NCBI RefSeq assembly: GCF_007750855.1
Contig: NZ_CP036291.1
Coordinates: forward strand, 2,604,001-2,668,000
DNA length: 64,000 nucleotides
Origin: Pirellulimonas nuda
GTDB taxonomy: Bacteria; Planctomycetota; Planctomycetia; Pirellulales; Lacipirellulaceae
Direction of reading: 5' to 3'
Part shown: positions 7,912-17,233 of the stretch, piece by piece
Position numbering within the stretch: position 1 is the first letter of the stretch
Layout of the letters: every line of letters starts with the position of its first letter
The notes under the pieces: model-generated
The model's input: the letters and a program-made list of their open reading frames with translations, nothing else
The model's database searches: none
What the model was told of the DNA's origin: nothing
Program-made: the position numbers and the translations under genes

Positions 7912-9324
7912 CTAACCTACGCTCCCTTCCATCTGCAGTTCGATCAGGCGGTTCATCTCTACGGCGTACTCCATCGGAAGCTCTTTGATGAGCGGTTCGA
8001 TGAATCCTGAGACGATCATGCTGCTCGCCTCGGCCTCGGTCATGCCTCGGCTCATCAGGTAGAAGAGCTGCTCCTCGCCAATCCGCGATACGGACGCTTC
8101 GTGCTCAATCTGCACGTCTTGTTCATCGACCTCGATGTACGGGTACGTGTCGCTACGGCTATCGGGGTCGAGGATCAGAGCGTCGCACACCACGCTGCTC
8201 TTCGAGCCGTGGGCGCCGTCTTCCACCTTGCACAGCCCGCGGTAGCTGCTGCGTCCGCCGTTCTTGCTGATGCTCTTGCTGATTATCCGCCCCGAAGTGT
8301 TCGGGGCGCAGTGAACCAGCTTGGCGCCCGCGTCCTGGTGCTGGCCTTTGCTGGAGAAAGCGATCGAGAGGATCTCACCCCGCGCGCCCGGCTCCATCAT
8401 ATAGACGGCCGGGTACTTCATGGTGAGCTTGCTCCCCAGGTTGCCGTCGATCCACTCCATCAGAGAGTCGCCGTACGCCATGGCGCGTTTGGTGACCAGG
8501 TTATAGATGTTGTTAGCCCAGTTCTGGATTGTGGTGTAGCGGCAGCGTCCGTTCCGCTTTACCACGATCTCCACCACGGCCGAGTGCAGGCTTTCGGTTG
8601 TGTACATAGGGGCGGTGCAGCCCTCAACGTAGTGCACCTCAGCGCCCTCATCGACGATGATAAGAGTCCGCTCGAACTGTCCCATGCTCTCCGCGTTGAT
8701 GCGGAAGTAGGCCTGCAGAGGGAAGTCGATCTTCACGCCGGGCGGTACGTAGATGAAGGATCCGCCGGACCACACCGCCGAATTGAGCGCCGCAAACTTG
8801 TTGTCGTTGGGCGGGATGATCTTGCCGAAGTACTGGCGAAGCAGCTCGGGGTGCTCGCGCAGCGCCGTGTCGGTGTCGGTAAAGATTACGCCTTTGTCGC
8901 CCAGGTCTTGTTGCAGCGAGCCGTAGACCACCTCGCTCTCAAACTGCGCCTTCACGCCTGCTAGGTACTTCTTTTCCGCCTCGGGGATGCCGAGCTTGTC
9001 GAAGGTGTCCTTGATCTCCTGGGGGACATCTTCCCACGTCTTCCCCTGGCCGGCGGTCGGTTTCAGGTAGTAGAAGATGTCGTTGAAGTCGATGTTGATG
9101 TCGCCCCCCCACTTGGGCATCGGCTTCGACTCAAAGATCTTGAGGGAGTCGAGGCGGAACTGCCGCATCCAGGCGGGCTCCTGCTTCATCTCGGAGATCT
9201 GCGCCACCACTTCGGCGTTTAGACCGCGCTGGGCCTTGAAGACGCCGGTCGTCTGGGTGATGAAGTCGTACTTGTTGATCTCGCTCTCAAGCGGATCCGT
9301 GGGCGCCAAGAGTTCCGTAGTCAT
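7912..9324 (-). CDS. sufB: Fe-S cluster assembly scaffold SufB
   Basis: This 470-residue SufB has the family's hallmark segments: [53 protein letters not shown], and the conserved C-terminal [20 protein letters not shown]. SufB is the main scaffold of the SufBC2D complex and takes persulfide sulfur to build nascent clusters. Cysteines suitable for cluster assembly include those in EGCTAPMYT and LVHCAPN. It lies 57 bp downstream of sufC. The neighbouring suf genes and complete length leave little doubt. Confidence 0.97.
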   Translation of the reverse strand: MTTELLAPTDPLESEINKYDFITQTTGVFKAQRGLNAEVVAQISEMKQEPAWMRQFRLDSLKIFESKPMPKWGGDINIDFNDIFYYLKPTAGQGKTWEDVPQEIKDTFDKLGIPEAEKKYLAGVKAQFESEVVYGSLQQDLGDKGVIFTDTDTALREHPELLRQYFGKIIPPNDNKFAALNSAVWSGGSFIYVPPGVKIDFPLQAYFRINAESMGQFERTLIIVDEGAEVHYVEGCTAPMYTTESLHSAVVEIVVKRNGRCRYTTIQNWANNIYNLVTKRAMAYGDSLMEWIDGNLGSKLTMKYPAVYMMEPGARGEILSIAFSSKGQHQDAGAKLVHCAPNTSGRIISKSISKNGGRSSYRGLCKVEDGAHGSKSSVVCDALILDPDSRSDTYPYIEVDEQDVQIEHEASVSRIGEEQLFYLMSRGMTEAEASSMIVSGFIEPLIKELPMEYAVEMNRLIELQMEGSVG

Positions 9325-9381
9325 TGTATGGCTCGCTTTAAGTCTGAAACGCCGGTCGGCGTTGATTGCACTGGCTTTGTC

Positions 9382-10221
9382 TTAGCCGACGGTTTCGAGT
9401 TGATCCGCTTCGGCCATCTCACGCTCAATCGCCGCGGCGTCGGGGTACGCGGCGCGGACGCGGTCGTAGCCAGACGTGTAGAGCTCCTGAGCCAGCTCCA
9501 CGCCGCCGGTTTCCACGATCTTCCCGCCCAGCATCACGTGCGTGAAATCGGGGGTGTTGCGCTCCAGCAATTTGTCGTGATGCGTGATGATCAGGATCCC
9601 CATCTGGGCGCCCCCGAGTTGTTCCTTGCCGATCTGGGCGATCGACTCACTAGCGAGTCGCACCGCGTCGACGTCGAGTCCGCTGTCTGTTTCGTCAAGA
9701 ATGGCGAACTTCGGCCGCAACATCGCCATTTGCAGGATCTCGGCCCGCTTCATCTCGCCGCCGGAGAACCCGTCGTTCACATACCGCCGGGCAAACTCGG
9801 GGTCCATGCGAAGTTGAGCCATCTTCTCTTTGAGCTCTTTGCGGAACTCACGCATCGGGATCAGCTCTTCGCCTTCTTTGCGTTCGGGACGGCGTACATT
9901 GGTCGTAGCGTGGCGAAGGAAGTCCGCCATCTTTACGCCCGGCACCGCCATCGGGCGTTGAAACGCCATGAACAGCCCGGCCCGCGCCCGTTCCGAGGCG
10001 TCCAGCTCTAGCATGTCGACGCCGCCGAGCGTGACGGAACCCTCGGTCACTTCGTAGCTGGGGTGACCCATGACGGCCGCGCCGAGGGTGCTCTTGCCAG
10101 AGCCATTGGGCCCCATCAGCGCGTGGGTTTCGCCGCGGTTAATGGACAGGTTCACGCCGTGGAGGATGGGCTTTCCCTCAACGGAGACGTGCAGGTTCTT
10201 GATCGCTAACGTTTCGGTCAT
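9382..10221 (-). CDS. sufC: Fe-S assembly ATPase SufC
   Basis: This is a 279-residue ABC-type ATPase. It shows Walker A GPNGSGKST (residues 37-45), a Q-loop in FMAFQRP, the SufC signature FSGGEMKR (152-159), Walker B FAILDETDSGLD (172-183) and the H-loop in LIITHHDKLL. SufC powers the SufBCD scaffold. The protein is slightly longer than many SufC homologues (about 250 residues), with the extra length in the C-terminal tail after TSGYDRVRAAYP. It starts 27 bp after the nuoB-like gene and is followed by sufB. Confidence 0.97.
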   Translation of the reverse strand: MTETLAIKNLHVSVEGKPILHGVNLSINRGETHALMGPNGSGKSTLGAAVMGHPSYEVTEGSVTLGGVDMLELDASERARAGLFMAFQRPMAVPGVKMADFLRHATTNVRRPERKEGEELIPMREFRKELKEKMAQLRMDPEFARRYVNDGFSGGEMKRAEILQMAMLRPKFAILDETDSGLDVDAVRLASESIAQIGKEQLGGAQMGILIITHHDKLLERNTPDFTHVMLGGKIVETGGVELAQELYTSGYDRVRAAYPDAAAIEREMAEADQLETVG

Positions 10222-10248
10222 TTCTTACTGACTTGCGGTTGGTTCGGT

Positions 10249-10896
10249 CTAGGAAGTTAGTTTTTGATGGTGGAAGAGCGGCTCGGGGCCGGCGGGCGGG
10301 TCGGCGTAGCCGCTGTGGTGGGGGGTTGGCAGTGCGTCTTCAAGCTCGGCCGCCTCGGCCCCCAACCGGTTGTCGGACGATCGTTTCACAATCCGCTGGC
10401 TGTTGATCTTGTCCTGCACCCGCATCAGGCCCTCGAGCAGCGCTTCGGGTCTTGGCGGGCAGCCGGGGACGTAAACGTCTACCGGAACCACTAGGTCGAC
10501 TCCCTTCACCACGTGGTAGCCCCACTTGAAGTAGGGTCCGCCGCCGACAGTACAGGCGCCCATCGCGATGACGAACTTCGGGTCCGGCATCAGGTTGTAG
10601 AGCCGACGGACACGGCTCGCCATTTTGTAGGTCACGGTGCCGGCGACAATCATCAAATCGGCCTGCCGCGGCGTGGCGCGGAACGCCCCGGCCCCGAAAC
10701 GGTCCATGTCGTACCGGCTGGCGCCGGCAGCCATCATTTCAATCGCACAACACGCCAACCCGAAAGTCATCGGCCAGATGCTCGACTGGCGCGCCCAGTT
10801 GATCGCTTGCTCTACGGTCGTCGTGATGACGTTTTCTTCGAAACGCCCTTCAATCCATGGGCGTGTCGAAAGCTCTGGAGATTGTTGTGGGTTCAT
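10249..10896 (-). CDS. nuoB: NADH-quinone oxidoreductase subunit B (stand-alone in suf operon)
   Basis: I chose ATG 10894-10896; a TTG two codons upstream is less likely. The 215-residue protein is NuoB: it has [13 protein letters not shown] (paired cysteines near residue 43), [13 protein letters not shown] and the [12 protein letters not shown] motif, giving the four cysteines that hold cluster N2 of complex I. The C-terminal ~45 residues after KINSQRIV are a proline/histidine-rich extension. In complex I this subunit works with NuoC, D and others, none of which is present here. It sits 7 bp after sufR and 27 bp before sufC. It could supply complex I made elsewhere or have a role linked to Fe-S assembly; that is inference. 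Confidence 0.93.
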   Translation of the reverse strand: MNPQQSPELSTRPWIEGRFEENVITTTVEQAINWARQSSIWPMTFGLACCAIEMMAAGASRYDMDRFGAGAFRATPRQADLMIVAGTVTYKMASRVRRLYNLMPDPKFVIAMGACTVGGGPYFKWGYHVVKGVDLVVPVDVYVPGCPPRPEALLEGLMRVQDKINSQRIVKRSSDNRLGAEAAELEDALPTPHHSGYADPPAGPEPLFHHQKLTS

Positions 10897-10903
10897 GCGC
10901 AAC

Positions 10904-11533
10904 TCACTCGTCGCCGTTCGGTTGGAACGAACAACAGGCCCCCCCGTCGAGGCGGCACTCAGACAACTCGACCCCCCGCCCCAGCAGCTCCGAGATCATC
11001 GCTTGTTCCATATGGCAGACCTCCCGGTCGTTCACGGCGAGACCCGGGTAGGGGCAGGCCAGCACGTTGAGCACCGGCAGACCGCTCGATTCATCTACGC
11101 TGATCGGTACATCGCGGTCGGCCATCAGGCCGGCCATCTCCTGCATCCGCACCGCCAGGTCTTCGCTGTTGACTTGGGAGGCGTACTTTTCGGCTAGCCG
11201 CTGACCCAACCTCTGCACGAGCCCGAGCCGCACCGCGGCGTCTGGGATCGCCCGGACCTCTTCCCACAGCGTCTCGGCCAAATCGCTGTAGTTTGTGCCG
11301 GCTTGGGCGAGTCCCTTTTCCGTCAGATGATACAAGTGCCCGGGTCGTCCCCGCCCGTGCTTGTTGACAGACCTCTCCACCAGCCCGTCGGCCATCAACC
11401 GCCGAAAGCGCTGACGAACGGCCGTGGCCGTAACGCCGAGCAGTTGCTCGACTCCGTCAATGTCCATCGGACCCTCGCGACGCAAATGGTCGAGGAGGCG
11501 GCGATCGACGCTTTCTGCAGTGACAGCACTCAT
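10904..11533 (-). CDS. sufR: SufR-like winged-helix Fe-S regulator
   Basis: This is a 209-residue protein. Residues ~10-65 form a DeoR/ArsR-like winged helix ([20 protein letters not shown], with the wing at [13 protein letters not shown]). The C-terminal part has a cysteine set ([15 protein letters not shown] = C-x12-C, then [10 protein letters not shown]) like the [4Fe-4S] site of SufR. SufR proteins repress the suf operon when their cluster is loaded, and this is the first gene of the cluster, so autoregulation is likely. The start ATG is only 7 bp from a candidate -10 box, which would make the transcript nearly leaderless. The spacing of the last cysteines differs from the cyanobacterial pattern. 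Confidence 0.85.
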   Translation of the reverse strand: MSAVTAESVDRRLLDHLRREGPMDIDGVEQLLGVTATAVRQRFRRLMADGLVERSVNKHGRGRPGHLYHLTEKGLAQAGTNYSDLAETLWEEVRAIPDAAVRLGLVQRLGQRLAEKYASQVNSEDLAVRMQEMAGLMADRDVPISVDESSGLPVLNVLACPYPGLAVNDREVCHMEQAMISELLGRGVELSECRLDGGACCSFQPNGDE

Positions 11534-11540
11534 CTCCCAA

Positions 11541-11568
11541 ATCGTACCCGATCGAATGTTTTTGACAA
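11541..11568 (-). promoter_or_regulatory. Candidate sigma70 promoter for sufR operon
   Basis: On the minus strand a TTGTCA -35 box (11563-11568) and a TACGAT -10 box (11541-11546) are 16 bp apart. Transcription would begin almost at the sufR start codon (11533). The -35 box overlaps a TTGTCAA half-site that recurs in the operator candidate nearby. Confidence 0.4.
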
Positions 11569-11603
11569 CCCTCCCTGTGTTTAATCCCGTCTAGCCGTAA
11601 CGT

Positions 11604-11627
11604 GTTGACTGGCAACGGTTTGTCAAC
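11604..11627. promoter_or_regulatory. Inverted repeat, candidate SufR operator
   Basis: GTTGAC and GTCAAC form a perfect 6-bp inverted repeat with 12 bp between them, in the divergent gap between sufR and the symporter gene. The related half-site TTGACAA lies at 11562-11568 over the sufR -35 box. The position fits an autoregulatory site, but no binding evidence exists. Confidence 0.35.
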
Positions 11628-11760
11628 TAGAAGAAGAAGTGGCGGGGGTTCGAACTGGAAACAGGCGGGTCGGCCCGCCGTTCTAGCAGGCGAAGCCCAA
11701 ACGCAATCGGCCCGCGGCAGACTCGGCCGTGCTGTCCCTGCACCATCCAACAGACCCGCT

Positions 11761-13395
11761 ATGCTCTGGTTTACCGTCGCCCGCTCTTGGCGCTTGCCCG
11801 CACTGCTCTTGCTGGCGTCGCTCGCCGGACCGGTTGCCGGCCAGGACGCCCCTCCCCCACCGGTAGAAAACCCAGCGGCCCAAGACCCGTCGGGTGCGGT
11901 TGCCGAGGCAACGAACGACTGGATGGCGAAGGTCGATGCCTGGTTCGGCAAACGGATCGTTGAGCCGATCGGCGCCGTGCTGTTCTACAACCTTGGCAGT
12001 CGCTGGGAAACCAAAGCGCCTATCCCGGCCGTGGTCGTTTGGTTGGCCTTGGGGGCGGTATTTCTCACGCTGCGGATGGGCTTTATCAACATCCGGGCCT
12101 TCTGGCACGCGATCCGCGTCACCAAGGGGGACTACGACGACAAAGACGACGAAGGAGAGGTCTCGCACTTCCAGGCCTTGGCTTCGGCCCTTTCCGCGAC
12201 GGTAGGACTTGGGAACATCGGCAGTGTCGCGGTTGCGGTCGGGATCGGTGGCCCGGGCGCCATTGTTTGGATGGTGCTCTGCGGCCTCTTCGGCATGACG
12301 AGCAAGTTTACCGAATGCACGCTCGGTCAGATGTACCGCCGCGTCCTGCCAGACGGCAGCGTCTCCGGCGGGCCGATGCGCTATCTAAGCGACGGGCTCA
12401 AGGACATGCGTCTCGGCCCTCTCGGTGTCGGGCTGGCCGGACTCTTCGCGGTGCTCTGCATTGGCGCCTCATTCGGCGGCGGGTGCGCGTTCCAGGTATC
12501 GCAGTCGCGTTTGGCGGTGAACGAGGCGATTATCCAGTATTTCAGCGTCGACCCCCAAGAGCTGAACTCCTATCGCTGGGTCTACGGGCTCGTGATGGCG
12601 TTTCTGGTAGCGGTCGTGATCCTTGGGGGCATCCGCAGAATCGCTGCTACTGCGGAGAAGATCGTCCCTCTGATGTGCGTCGTGTACGTGCTGACGTCAG
12701 CGGCCATCCTGGTGATGAACTACGACAAGATCGGCTGGGCGTTCTCTGAGATATTCCGACTCGCATTTGCAGAAAACAGCATCTACGGCGGCGTACTCGG
12801 CGCCGCCATGGTGGGCATCAAACGGGCGGCCTTCTCGAACGAAGCCGGCGTCGGCTCCGCCGCAATCGCACACTCGGCGGCAAAGACCAAGTACCCGGTC
12901 CGTGAAGGCATTGTGGCGCTCCTCGAGCCGTTCATCGACACCGTGCTGATCTGCACCATGACCGGTCTGGTGATCGTCGTCACCGGCGTCTACGCCGACC
13001 CGGCCAACCAGGCGATCATCGACGGTAACCAGGGCGCCCAGCTCACCAGCATGGCCTTTGGGTCCGCGGTTTCGTGGTTCCCCTACGTGCTCGCGGTGGC
13101 GGTGGTGCTGTTCGCGTACTCGACAATGATCTCCTGGTCCTACTACGGCGAGCGCTGCGCCACCTTCTTGTTCGGCACGGCGGCTTCCCTCCCGTACCGC
13201 ATCTTGTTCCTCGGAGCGGTGTTCTTTGGCGCCGTGATCGACGCAAAGAACGTGCTCGACTTCAGCGACCTGATGATCCTGGCCATGGCAGTCCCGAACA
13301 TCATCGGCCTCTACCTGATGAGCAACAAGGTGAAGCTGGCGCTGGACGACTACTGGGTCTCTTACAAGATGGGCGACTTCAAGAAGCGGGCGTGA
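11761..13395 (+). CDS. Sodium:alanine symporter (AGCS) family transporter
   Basis: The start at ATG 11761 gives a signal peptide (SWRLPALLLLASLAGPVAGQ); the open frame extends further upstream without plausible protein. The 544-residue product has about ten membrane segments and AGCS motifs: GLGNIGSVAVAVGIGGPGAI in the first half and RAAFSNEAGVGSAAIAHSAA in the second, which form the Na+/amino-acid site. The family imports alanine or glycine with Na+. An unusual proline-rich periplasmic stretch (DAPPPPVENPAAQDP) follows the signal peptide. The gene is divergent from sufR, and its 3' end overlaps the convergent dus gene by 17 bp. Confidence 0.92.
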   Translation: MLWFTVARSWRLPALLLLASLAGPVAGQDAPPPPVENPAAQDPSGAVAEATNDWMAKVDAWFGKRIVEPIGAVLFYNLGSRWETKAPIPAVVVWLALGAVFLTLRMGFINIRAFWHAIRVTKGDYDDKDDEGEVSHFQALASALSATVGLGNIGSVAVAVGIGGPGAIVWMVLCGLFGMTSKFTECTLGQMYRRVLPDGSVSGGPMRYLSDGLKDMRLGPLGVGLAGLFAVLCIGASFGGGCAFQVSQSRLAVNEAIIQYFSVDPQELNSYRWVYGLVMAFLVAVVILGGIRRIAATAEKIVPLMCVVYVLTSAAILVMNYDKIGWAFSEIFRLAFAENSIYGGVLGAAMVGIKRAAFSNEAGVGSAAIAHSAAKTKYPVREGIVALLEPFIDTVLICTMTGLVIVVTGVYADPANQAIIDGNQGAQLTSMAFGSAVSWFPYVLAVAVVLFAYSTMISWSYYGERCATFLFGTAASLPYRILFLGAVFFGAVIDAKNVLDFSDLMILAMAVPNIIGLYLMSNKVKLALDDYWVSYKMGDFKKRA

Positions 13396-14428
13396 GCGCC
13401 GGTGCGGCGGGCGCCCTGTCTCGCGGAAAGGTATCGGCGACTACTTGCTGAAACGCGGCCGCCGTTTCGATCCGCGCCACCTGCTTGCGGAACTCCCGCG
13501 CCCCAGGCCGCCCCTGGGCGTAGCAGCAGGCGTACTTCCGCATCAGCACCACGGCCTTTGGCTCGCCGAAACGCTCGATCACCAGGTCGAAGTGGTGCAG
13601 CATCAGCTCGCGCTCCTCCGCAAGCGTCGGGTCGGGCGGCACGGGGTCGCCGCGTAGCGCCGCGGCCGCTTGCGCGAACAGCCACGGCTTGTTGAGGCTC
13701 GCGCGGGCGATCATCACGCCATCGACCCCATAACGCTCGAAGGCCTGCACCACCTTCTCCGCAGAGTCGAGGTCGCCGTTGCCGATCAGCGGGATCCGCT
13801 TCAGGTGCGGCTTGATCTGGGCGATCAGGTCCCAGTCCGCCGAGCCGCGGAACATGTCGGCCGCGGTCCGGCCGTGGACGGTCAACGCTGCGGCGCCGGC
13901 GTCTTCAACTACCTGCGCCACTTCGATGATGTTGATCCGATCGCGCGAGCAGCCCAGCCGCGTCTTGGCCGTCACCGGGGTTGGGTGGCACGCCTCGACC
14001 ACGCGTTCGATGATCGCCCCCATCCGGTCGGGGGTCCGCAGCAGGTAGCTGCCGGAGTGCGCCTTCTCGGTAACCTGCCGCACGGGGCAGCCGAAGTTGA
14101 TGTCGACCACGCTCACCCGGTACTCGTGGGCCAGCCGGGCGCCCACCTTGGCCAGGGTCTCTGGGTCGTTGTCCCAGATCTGCACCGCCAGGGGCCGAGG
14201 TTCGTCCGCCACGCCCCACAGCCGGTCGGGATGGCAGGCTTCCTGCTCATCGAGCCAGACGAAGCCCTTGGCGTTGACCATCTCGGTGGCCAGCAGCCCG
14301 GCGCCGCCGAAGCCGCGGACGATCTGCCGGAACGCAGAGTTGGTGAACCCCGCCATCGGGGCTTGCAGGATCGGCGGATCGACCTTGAGGTCGCCGATCC
14401 AGAGAGGTTTTACAGCAGTCGCAGTCAT
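13379..14428 (-). CDS. dus: tRNA-dihydrouridine synthase
   Basis: The 349-residue product starts at ATG 14426-14428. It has the Dus TIM-barrel markers: QAPMAGFTNSAFRQI near residue 22, NFGCPVRQVTEKAHSGSYL (the catalytic cysteine is in this segment, near residue 112), KTRLG near 155, the VHGRTA motif near 187 and IGNGDL near 218 for FMN phosphate binding. Dus enzymes reduce uridines in tRNA using FMN and NADPH. The match is closest to the DusB type. It overlaps the 3' end of the symporter gene tail to tail and lies just downstream of the secreted helical-protein gene. Confidence 0.94.
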   Translation of the reverse strand: MTATAVKPLWIGDLKVDPPILQAPMAGFTNSAFRQIVRGFGGAGLLATEMVNAKGFVWLDEQEACHPDRLWGVADEPRPLAVQIWDNDPETLAKVGARLAHEYRVSVVDINFGCPVRQVTEKAHSGSYLLRTPDRMGAIIERVVEACHPTPVTAKTRLGCSRDRINIIEVAQVVEDAGAAALTVHGRTAADMFRGSADWDLIAQIKPHLKRIPLIGNGDLDSAEKVVQAFERYGVDGVMIARASLNKPWLFAQAAAALRGDPVPPDPTLAEERELMLHHFDLVIERFGEPKAVVLMRKYACCYAQGRPGAREFRKQVARIETAAAFQQVVADTFPRDRAPAAPALTPAS

Positions 14429-14448
14429 CTTTCGCTCAAGGGACCGCT

Positions 14449-15633
14449 TTATCGTAGCCCCCCGGTCGCGGGGCCGACCAGGGGCGAGCGGAACGCCGGC
14501 TGGCCTAGCGAGGGAGCCGGGTCGCGGCCGGCAACCGACGTGCGACCCGGGCCCTCGGGCGTTTCGATCAGCATGCTGATAAGCGTCTCGGGAGCAACTC
14601 CTTCGGGCGACGCAAGCTCTGCGTACCGTGCGATCCGGCGGTTGTAGTCTTTGGCGATCTGGACGAACGCCCGCCGGTTGAGCGCCATGAGCTGCATCGC
14701 CTGCAGGATCCCGTCCGCGGAGTTGCTGTCCTGGCGGGCGACGCGAAGCGTCCACTGCTCGGCCCGTCCCACGGCCGCCGCGGCGGTCTCTAGCTCGGCG
14801 CTCCGCAGCGGGATCAGCCGGTCGAGCTGCGCGGCTTCGTTGCTGCTGCGGCCGCCGAAAATCTGTTGGTAGCGGGTGGCGTAGCGCCCGCAAAACGGCG
14901 GGTCGCTGGGGAGCGGCTTGTCGGGGCGCCCCATCAGGTCGGCCAGACGCAACTGCGAAGCAACGGCCGCCTTGAGGCTTGTGTCGAGACGGCTCGCCAT
15001 CAGTTGCTCTGCGTCTCGGATCGCGGCGTTTCCGGGGGCCACGCCCTGGCGGAGCTTGCCCAGTTCCTTCTGCTCGCGGAGCCCCAGGTAGTAGTCGGCC
15101 ACAGAAGAGCAGAGGTCCCAGTAGGCGTCGATCCGCAGCGAACGAGCGTCCTTGGTCCGCGCCGTACGAACCGCCTCGGCGAGGCTGATGCTCACGCCGG
15201 TTAGCTGCGACTCGCTCGGCGGGATCATCATCTCGCCCATCAGCTTGGTGGGGCCGAGGTCGGTGGTCTGCGGGCCGCCGCCGTTGTTGGCGGGCGGTGA
15301 CGCGGGGCCGTTGCTCGTCGCCGCAACGTTCGTACGCGGCCCGGGCGACTGCCCGTACATCGACGGGGGGGGCTGCAGCGCGGCCGCCGGCGCGGTCGCC
15401 GGCGGTTGCCCGCCGGCCATCGGCGCGGGGGGCTGGTCTCGGGTCAGGACGTTGGCCGAGGGCTGTCCGGCCGGATTGGCGCGCGGGGGTTGCCCGCCGT
15501 AGCGGCTTTCGGCGGACGGCTGCTGGAGCGGTTGGACGGGCGCGCCGGCGCCGTACCGGTCGTCTGCTCCCAGGGCCAAGCCCGAAGACATCGCTATCCA
15601 TGCCGCCGTCGCTGCCCAATGAGCACGCATCAT
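14449..15633 (-). CDS. Secreted Pro/Gln-rich protein with helical domain, weakly TolC-like
   Basis: I place the start at ATG 15631-15633, which has GGGAGG 6 bases upstream, giving 394 residues with signal peptide RAHWAATAAWIAMSSGLALG. Residues ~25-125 are a low-complexity Pro/Gln/Gly/Ala linker. Residues ~150-360 are helical: VSISLAEAVRTARTKDARSL and AYWDLCSSVADYYLGLREQK resemble the long helices of outer-membrane efflux (TolC-type) proteins, and a later helix has SADGILQAMQLMALNRRAFV. No beta-barrel signature is evident, so full TolC function is doubtful. It is 20 bp upstream of dus. I do not recognise a specific function; a periplasmic or outer-membrane-associated role is inferred. Confidence 0.6.
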   Translation of the reverse strand: MMRAHWAATAAWIAMSSGLALGADDRYGAGAPVQPLQQPSAESRYGGQPPRANPAGQPSANVLTRDQPPAPMAGGQPPATAPAAALQPPPSMYGQSPGPRTNVAATSNGPASPPANNGGGPQTTDLGPTKLMGEMMIPPSESQLTGVSISLAEAVRTARTKDARSLRIDAYWDLCSSVADYYLGLREQKELGKLRQGVAPGNAAIRDAEQLMASRLDTSLKAAVASQLRLADLMGRPDKPLPSDPPFCGRYATRYQQIFGGRSSNEAAQLDRLIPLRSAELETAAAAVGRAEQWTLRVARQDSNSADGILQAMQLMALNRRAFVQIAKDYNRRIARYAELASPEGVAPETLISMLIETPEGPGRTSVAGRDPAPSLGQPAFRSPLVGPATGGLR

Positions 15634-15804
15634 GCGAGCCTCCCTCTCCGTTTCTGCCTGACCCCGTGCGGAAATTACCATTGACCGCGCGTAGACTGCT
15701 CGTTTACCCATGTCGAGTCAATGCCATTTGCCAGCGGCCCCGGGGGGCCGTGCTAGCCAGGCCCAATCCGTCGCCAAGCCGCGGTTACTACGAGGTCCAC
15801 GCGG

Positions 15805-16803
15805 TTAATTTCGGTACCGCAGGTGGCACTGTTGGCACTGGCTCTGCACCGCTTGAAACAACGCGTTGCGCTGGCGGTTCTCGCCGCTGGCGATCGCTGC
15901 TTCTAGGGCGACGACGCCCCGCTCGGCCTCGGCCATCCAGCGGGCGAACCGCGCGTCGTGCGGGTTGTCCTCGGCCACCAGACGGCCCGTCTCGTGCAGC
16001 CCCTCCCGCAGCAGCAACGCCTGCTGGCCGGCGTCGATATCGGGGTGGTCCGCCGGCGTCTTCCAACCGGCGGCCTGGCACAGCTTGAGGTTGTCGCTCG
16101 CACGATCGACCGCCGCCATCGCTGAGGCCAGCGAGCCCACCTCGGCTACCTCAACCAGCTCTGGCAGCCGGACGCCCGCAGCGGGGGGCTGAAAGGCCTT
16201 CACGTCGCGCCACAGCCCCGCGTAGCCCTTGCTGGTCCCGGCCCGCTCGAGCACGGCCAGCGCCGAGTCGCCGTCGGCCGCGCCCGACGCGATGCAAGCG
16301 ATCGCCGCCGCGGCGGGCCCGCGGTGGGCGCCGTGGTGGCAGTGGAAGTAGATCGGCCCCTCGACGTCGCGCATCACCCGGGCAAGCGCCAGGCCGGCCT
16401 GGGGGTCGACGCCGTCGTAGCCGAACGGGATATGCACGTACCGGAGCCCCCGCTGCCGGGCCGCATCGACGTCGGGCCGGGCGCCATCGACGCTCACGAT
16501 GGTCTTGATCCCCAAGCGGGCCAGCTCCTCGAAGGCCAGGTCGGATTCTGGTTCGGCGCCGCTGTAAACCCGGTCGGTCACCCGGATCAGGTTGTGCAGG
16601 TCCGGAAACTCGGTCCCATCCGGACCGGGGGGGAGCAGCTTGGGTGGGGCGGCCGGCTCCGCGTATGCCGCGTGGGGCGCCGTGGCGCCCCAGCCCAGCA
16701 GGCCGCCCAGCACAAGCGCCGCCGGCCAGCCCCGGGGGCTACGCGCAGGCCGCCCCTGGTTTTGTCCTTTTGTCCGGTCTCTAAAGAAGCAAAAATCGGA
16801 CAC
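15805..16803 (-). CDS. Secreted dual-specificity-type phosphatase fused to cytochrome c'-like domain
   Basis: GTG 16801-16803 has GGAGG 4 bases upstream, giving 332 residues. A signal or anchor segment (WPAALVLGGLLGWGATAPHA) lies near residues 25-44. Residues ~60-175 form a cysteine phosphatase domain: RVYSGAEPES, LGIKTIVSVDGARPDVDAAR, and the CX5R P-loop FHCHHGAHRGPAAA. The C-terminal helical region (~180-332) ends in SQCQQCHLRYRN, a CxxCH haem-attachment site at the extreme C-terminus, as in cytochromes c'. The protein should be periplasmic, where c-type haem is attached. This pairing of a phosphatase and a haem domain is unusual; the substrate is unknown. The neighbour downstream is the secreted helical protein. 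Confidence 0.8.
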   Translation of the reverse strand: MSDFCFFRDRTKGQNQGRPARSPRGWPAALVLGGLLGWGATAPHAAYAEPAAPPKLLPPGPDGTEFPDLHNLIRVTDRVYSGAEPESDLAFEELARLGIKTIVSVDGARPDVDAARQRGLRYVHIPFGYDGVDPQAGLALARVMRDVEGPIYFHCHHGAHRGPAAAAIACIASGAADGDSALAVLERAGTSKGYAGLWRDVKAFQPPAAGVRLPELVEVAEVGSLASAMAAVDRASDNLKLCQAAGWKTPADHPDIDAGQQALLLREGLHETGRLVAEDNPHDARFARWMAEAERGVVALEAAIASGENRQRNALFQAVQSQCQQCHLRYRN

Positions 16804-17233
16804 AATCCCTCCGGCACATGCAATTGTCGCGGATTCTCTACCCTGGACGCCCCCTCCACCGAACGATTTGAACGTTTTGCGGCGGTAGCGGGGTCGTCGA
16901 GGGGACACTTCACGGGTCGATCGGACACTTAATGGACAAAAGTCGCGCACTCCCTTTCCGGCCCCCTTCCGGCGCGCACCCGCTGCAAGGGGCCGCCCTC
17001 CAAGCAGGAGGGCCCCGCTGTGCGGCCTTACAGACTGCCCAACATTATCGCGGATCGAGCGGCTATTTTCGAGCCGCTTCTGCACAGAATCTCCGAGTCC
17101 CCGATGTCGCGAAGCCGCCGTCTCAGCGGAACGTACGGATGGCCGCGAAGTGGGCCTAGAGTCCAGCCATCGACCGGCCTCCCACCTTGCTGCGGTAAGA
17201 AAATTCACCAAAGATCGCGGATCGACTTAGTAG
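16804..17233. other. 430-bp noncoding stretch with a GC-rich hairpin
   Basis: No gene is supported here. A 7-bp perfect stem (GCCCTCC/GGAGGGC, 5-base loop) lies at 16995-17013, flanked by further GC pairing. The stretch separates the divergent phosphatase-cytochrome gene and the headless dockerin gene, so it may hold the promoter of the former. Confidence 0.5.

Noticed and set aside
11534..11760. A riboswitch upstream of the Na+:alanine symporter
   Set aside because: I could not match known glycine or other riboswitch cores; only a small GC hairpin near 11664-11679 is present.
13379..15619. One very long minus-strand reading frame covering dus and the region upstream
   Set aside because: Only the last 349 codons (from 14428) match tRNA-dihydrouridine synthase. 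The upstream part is an Arg/Pro-rich shadow of the secreted helical-protein gene in another frame.
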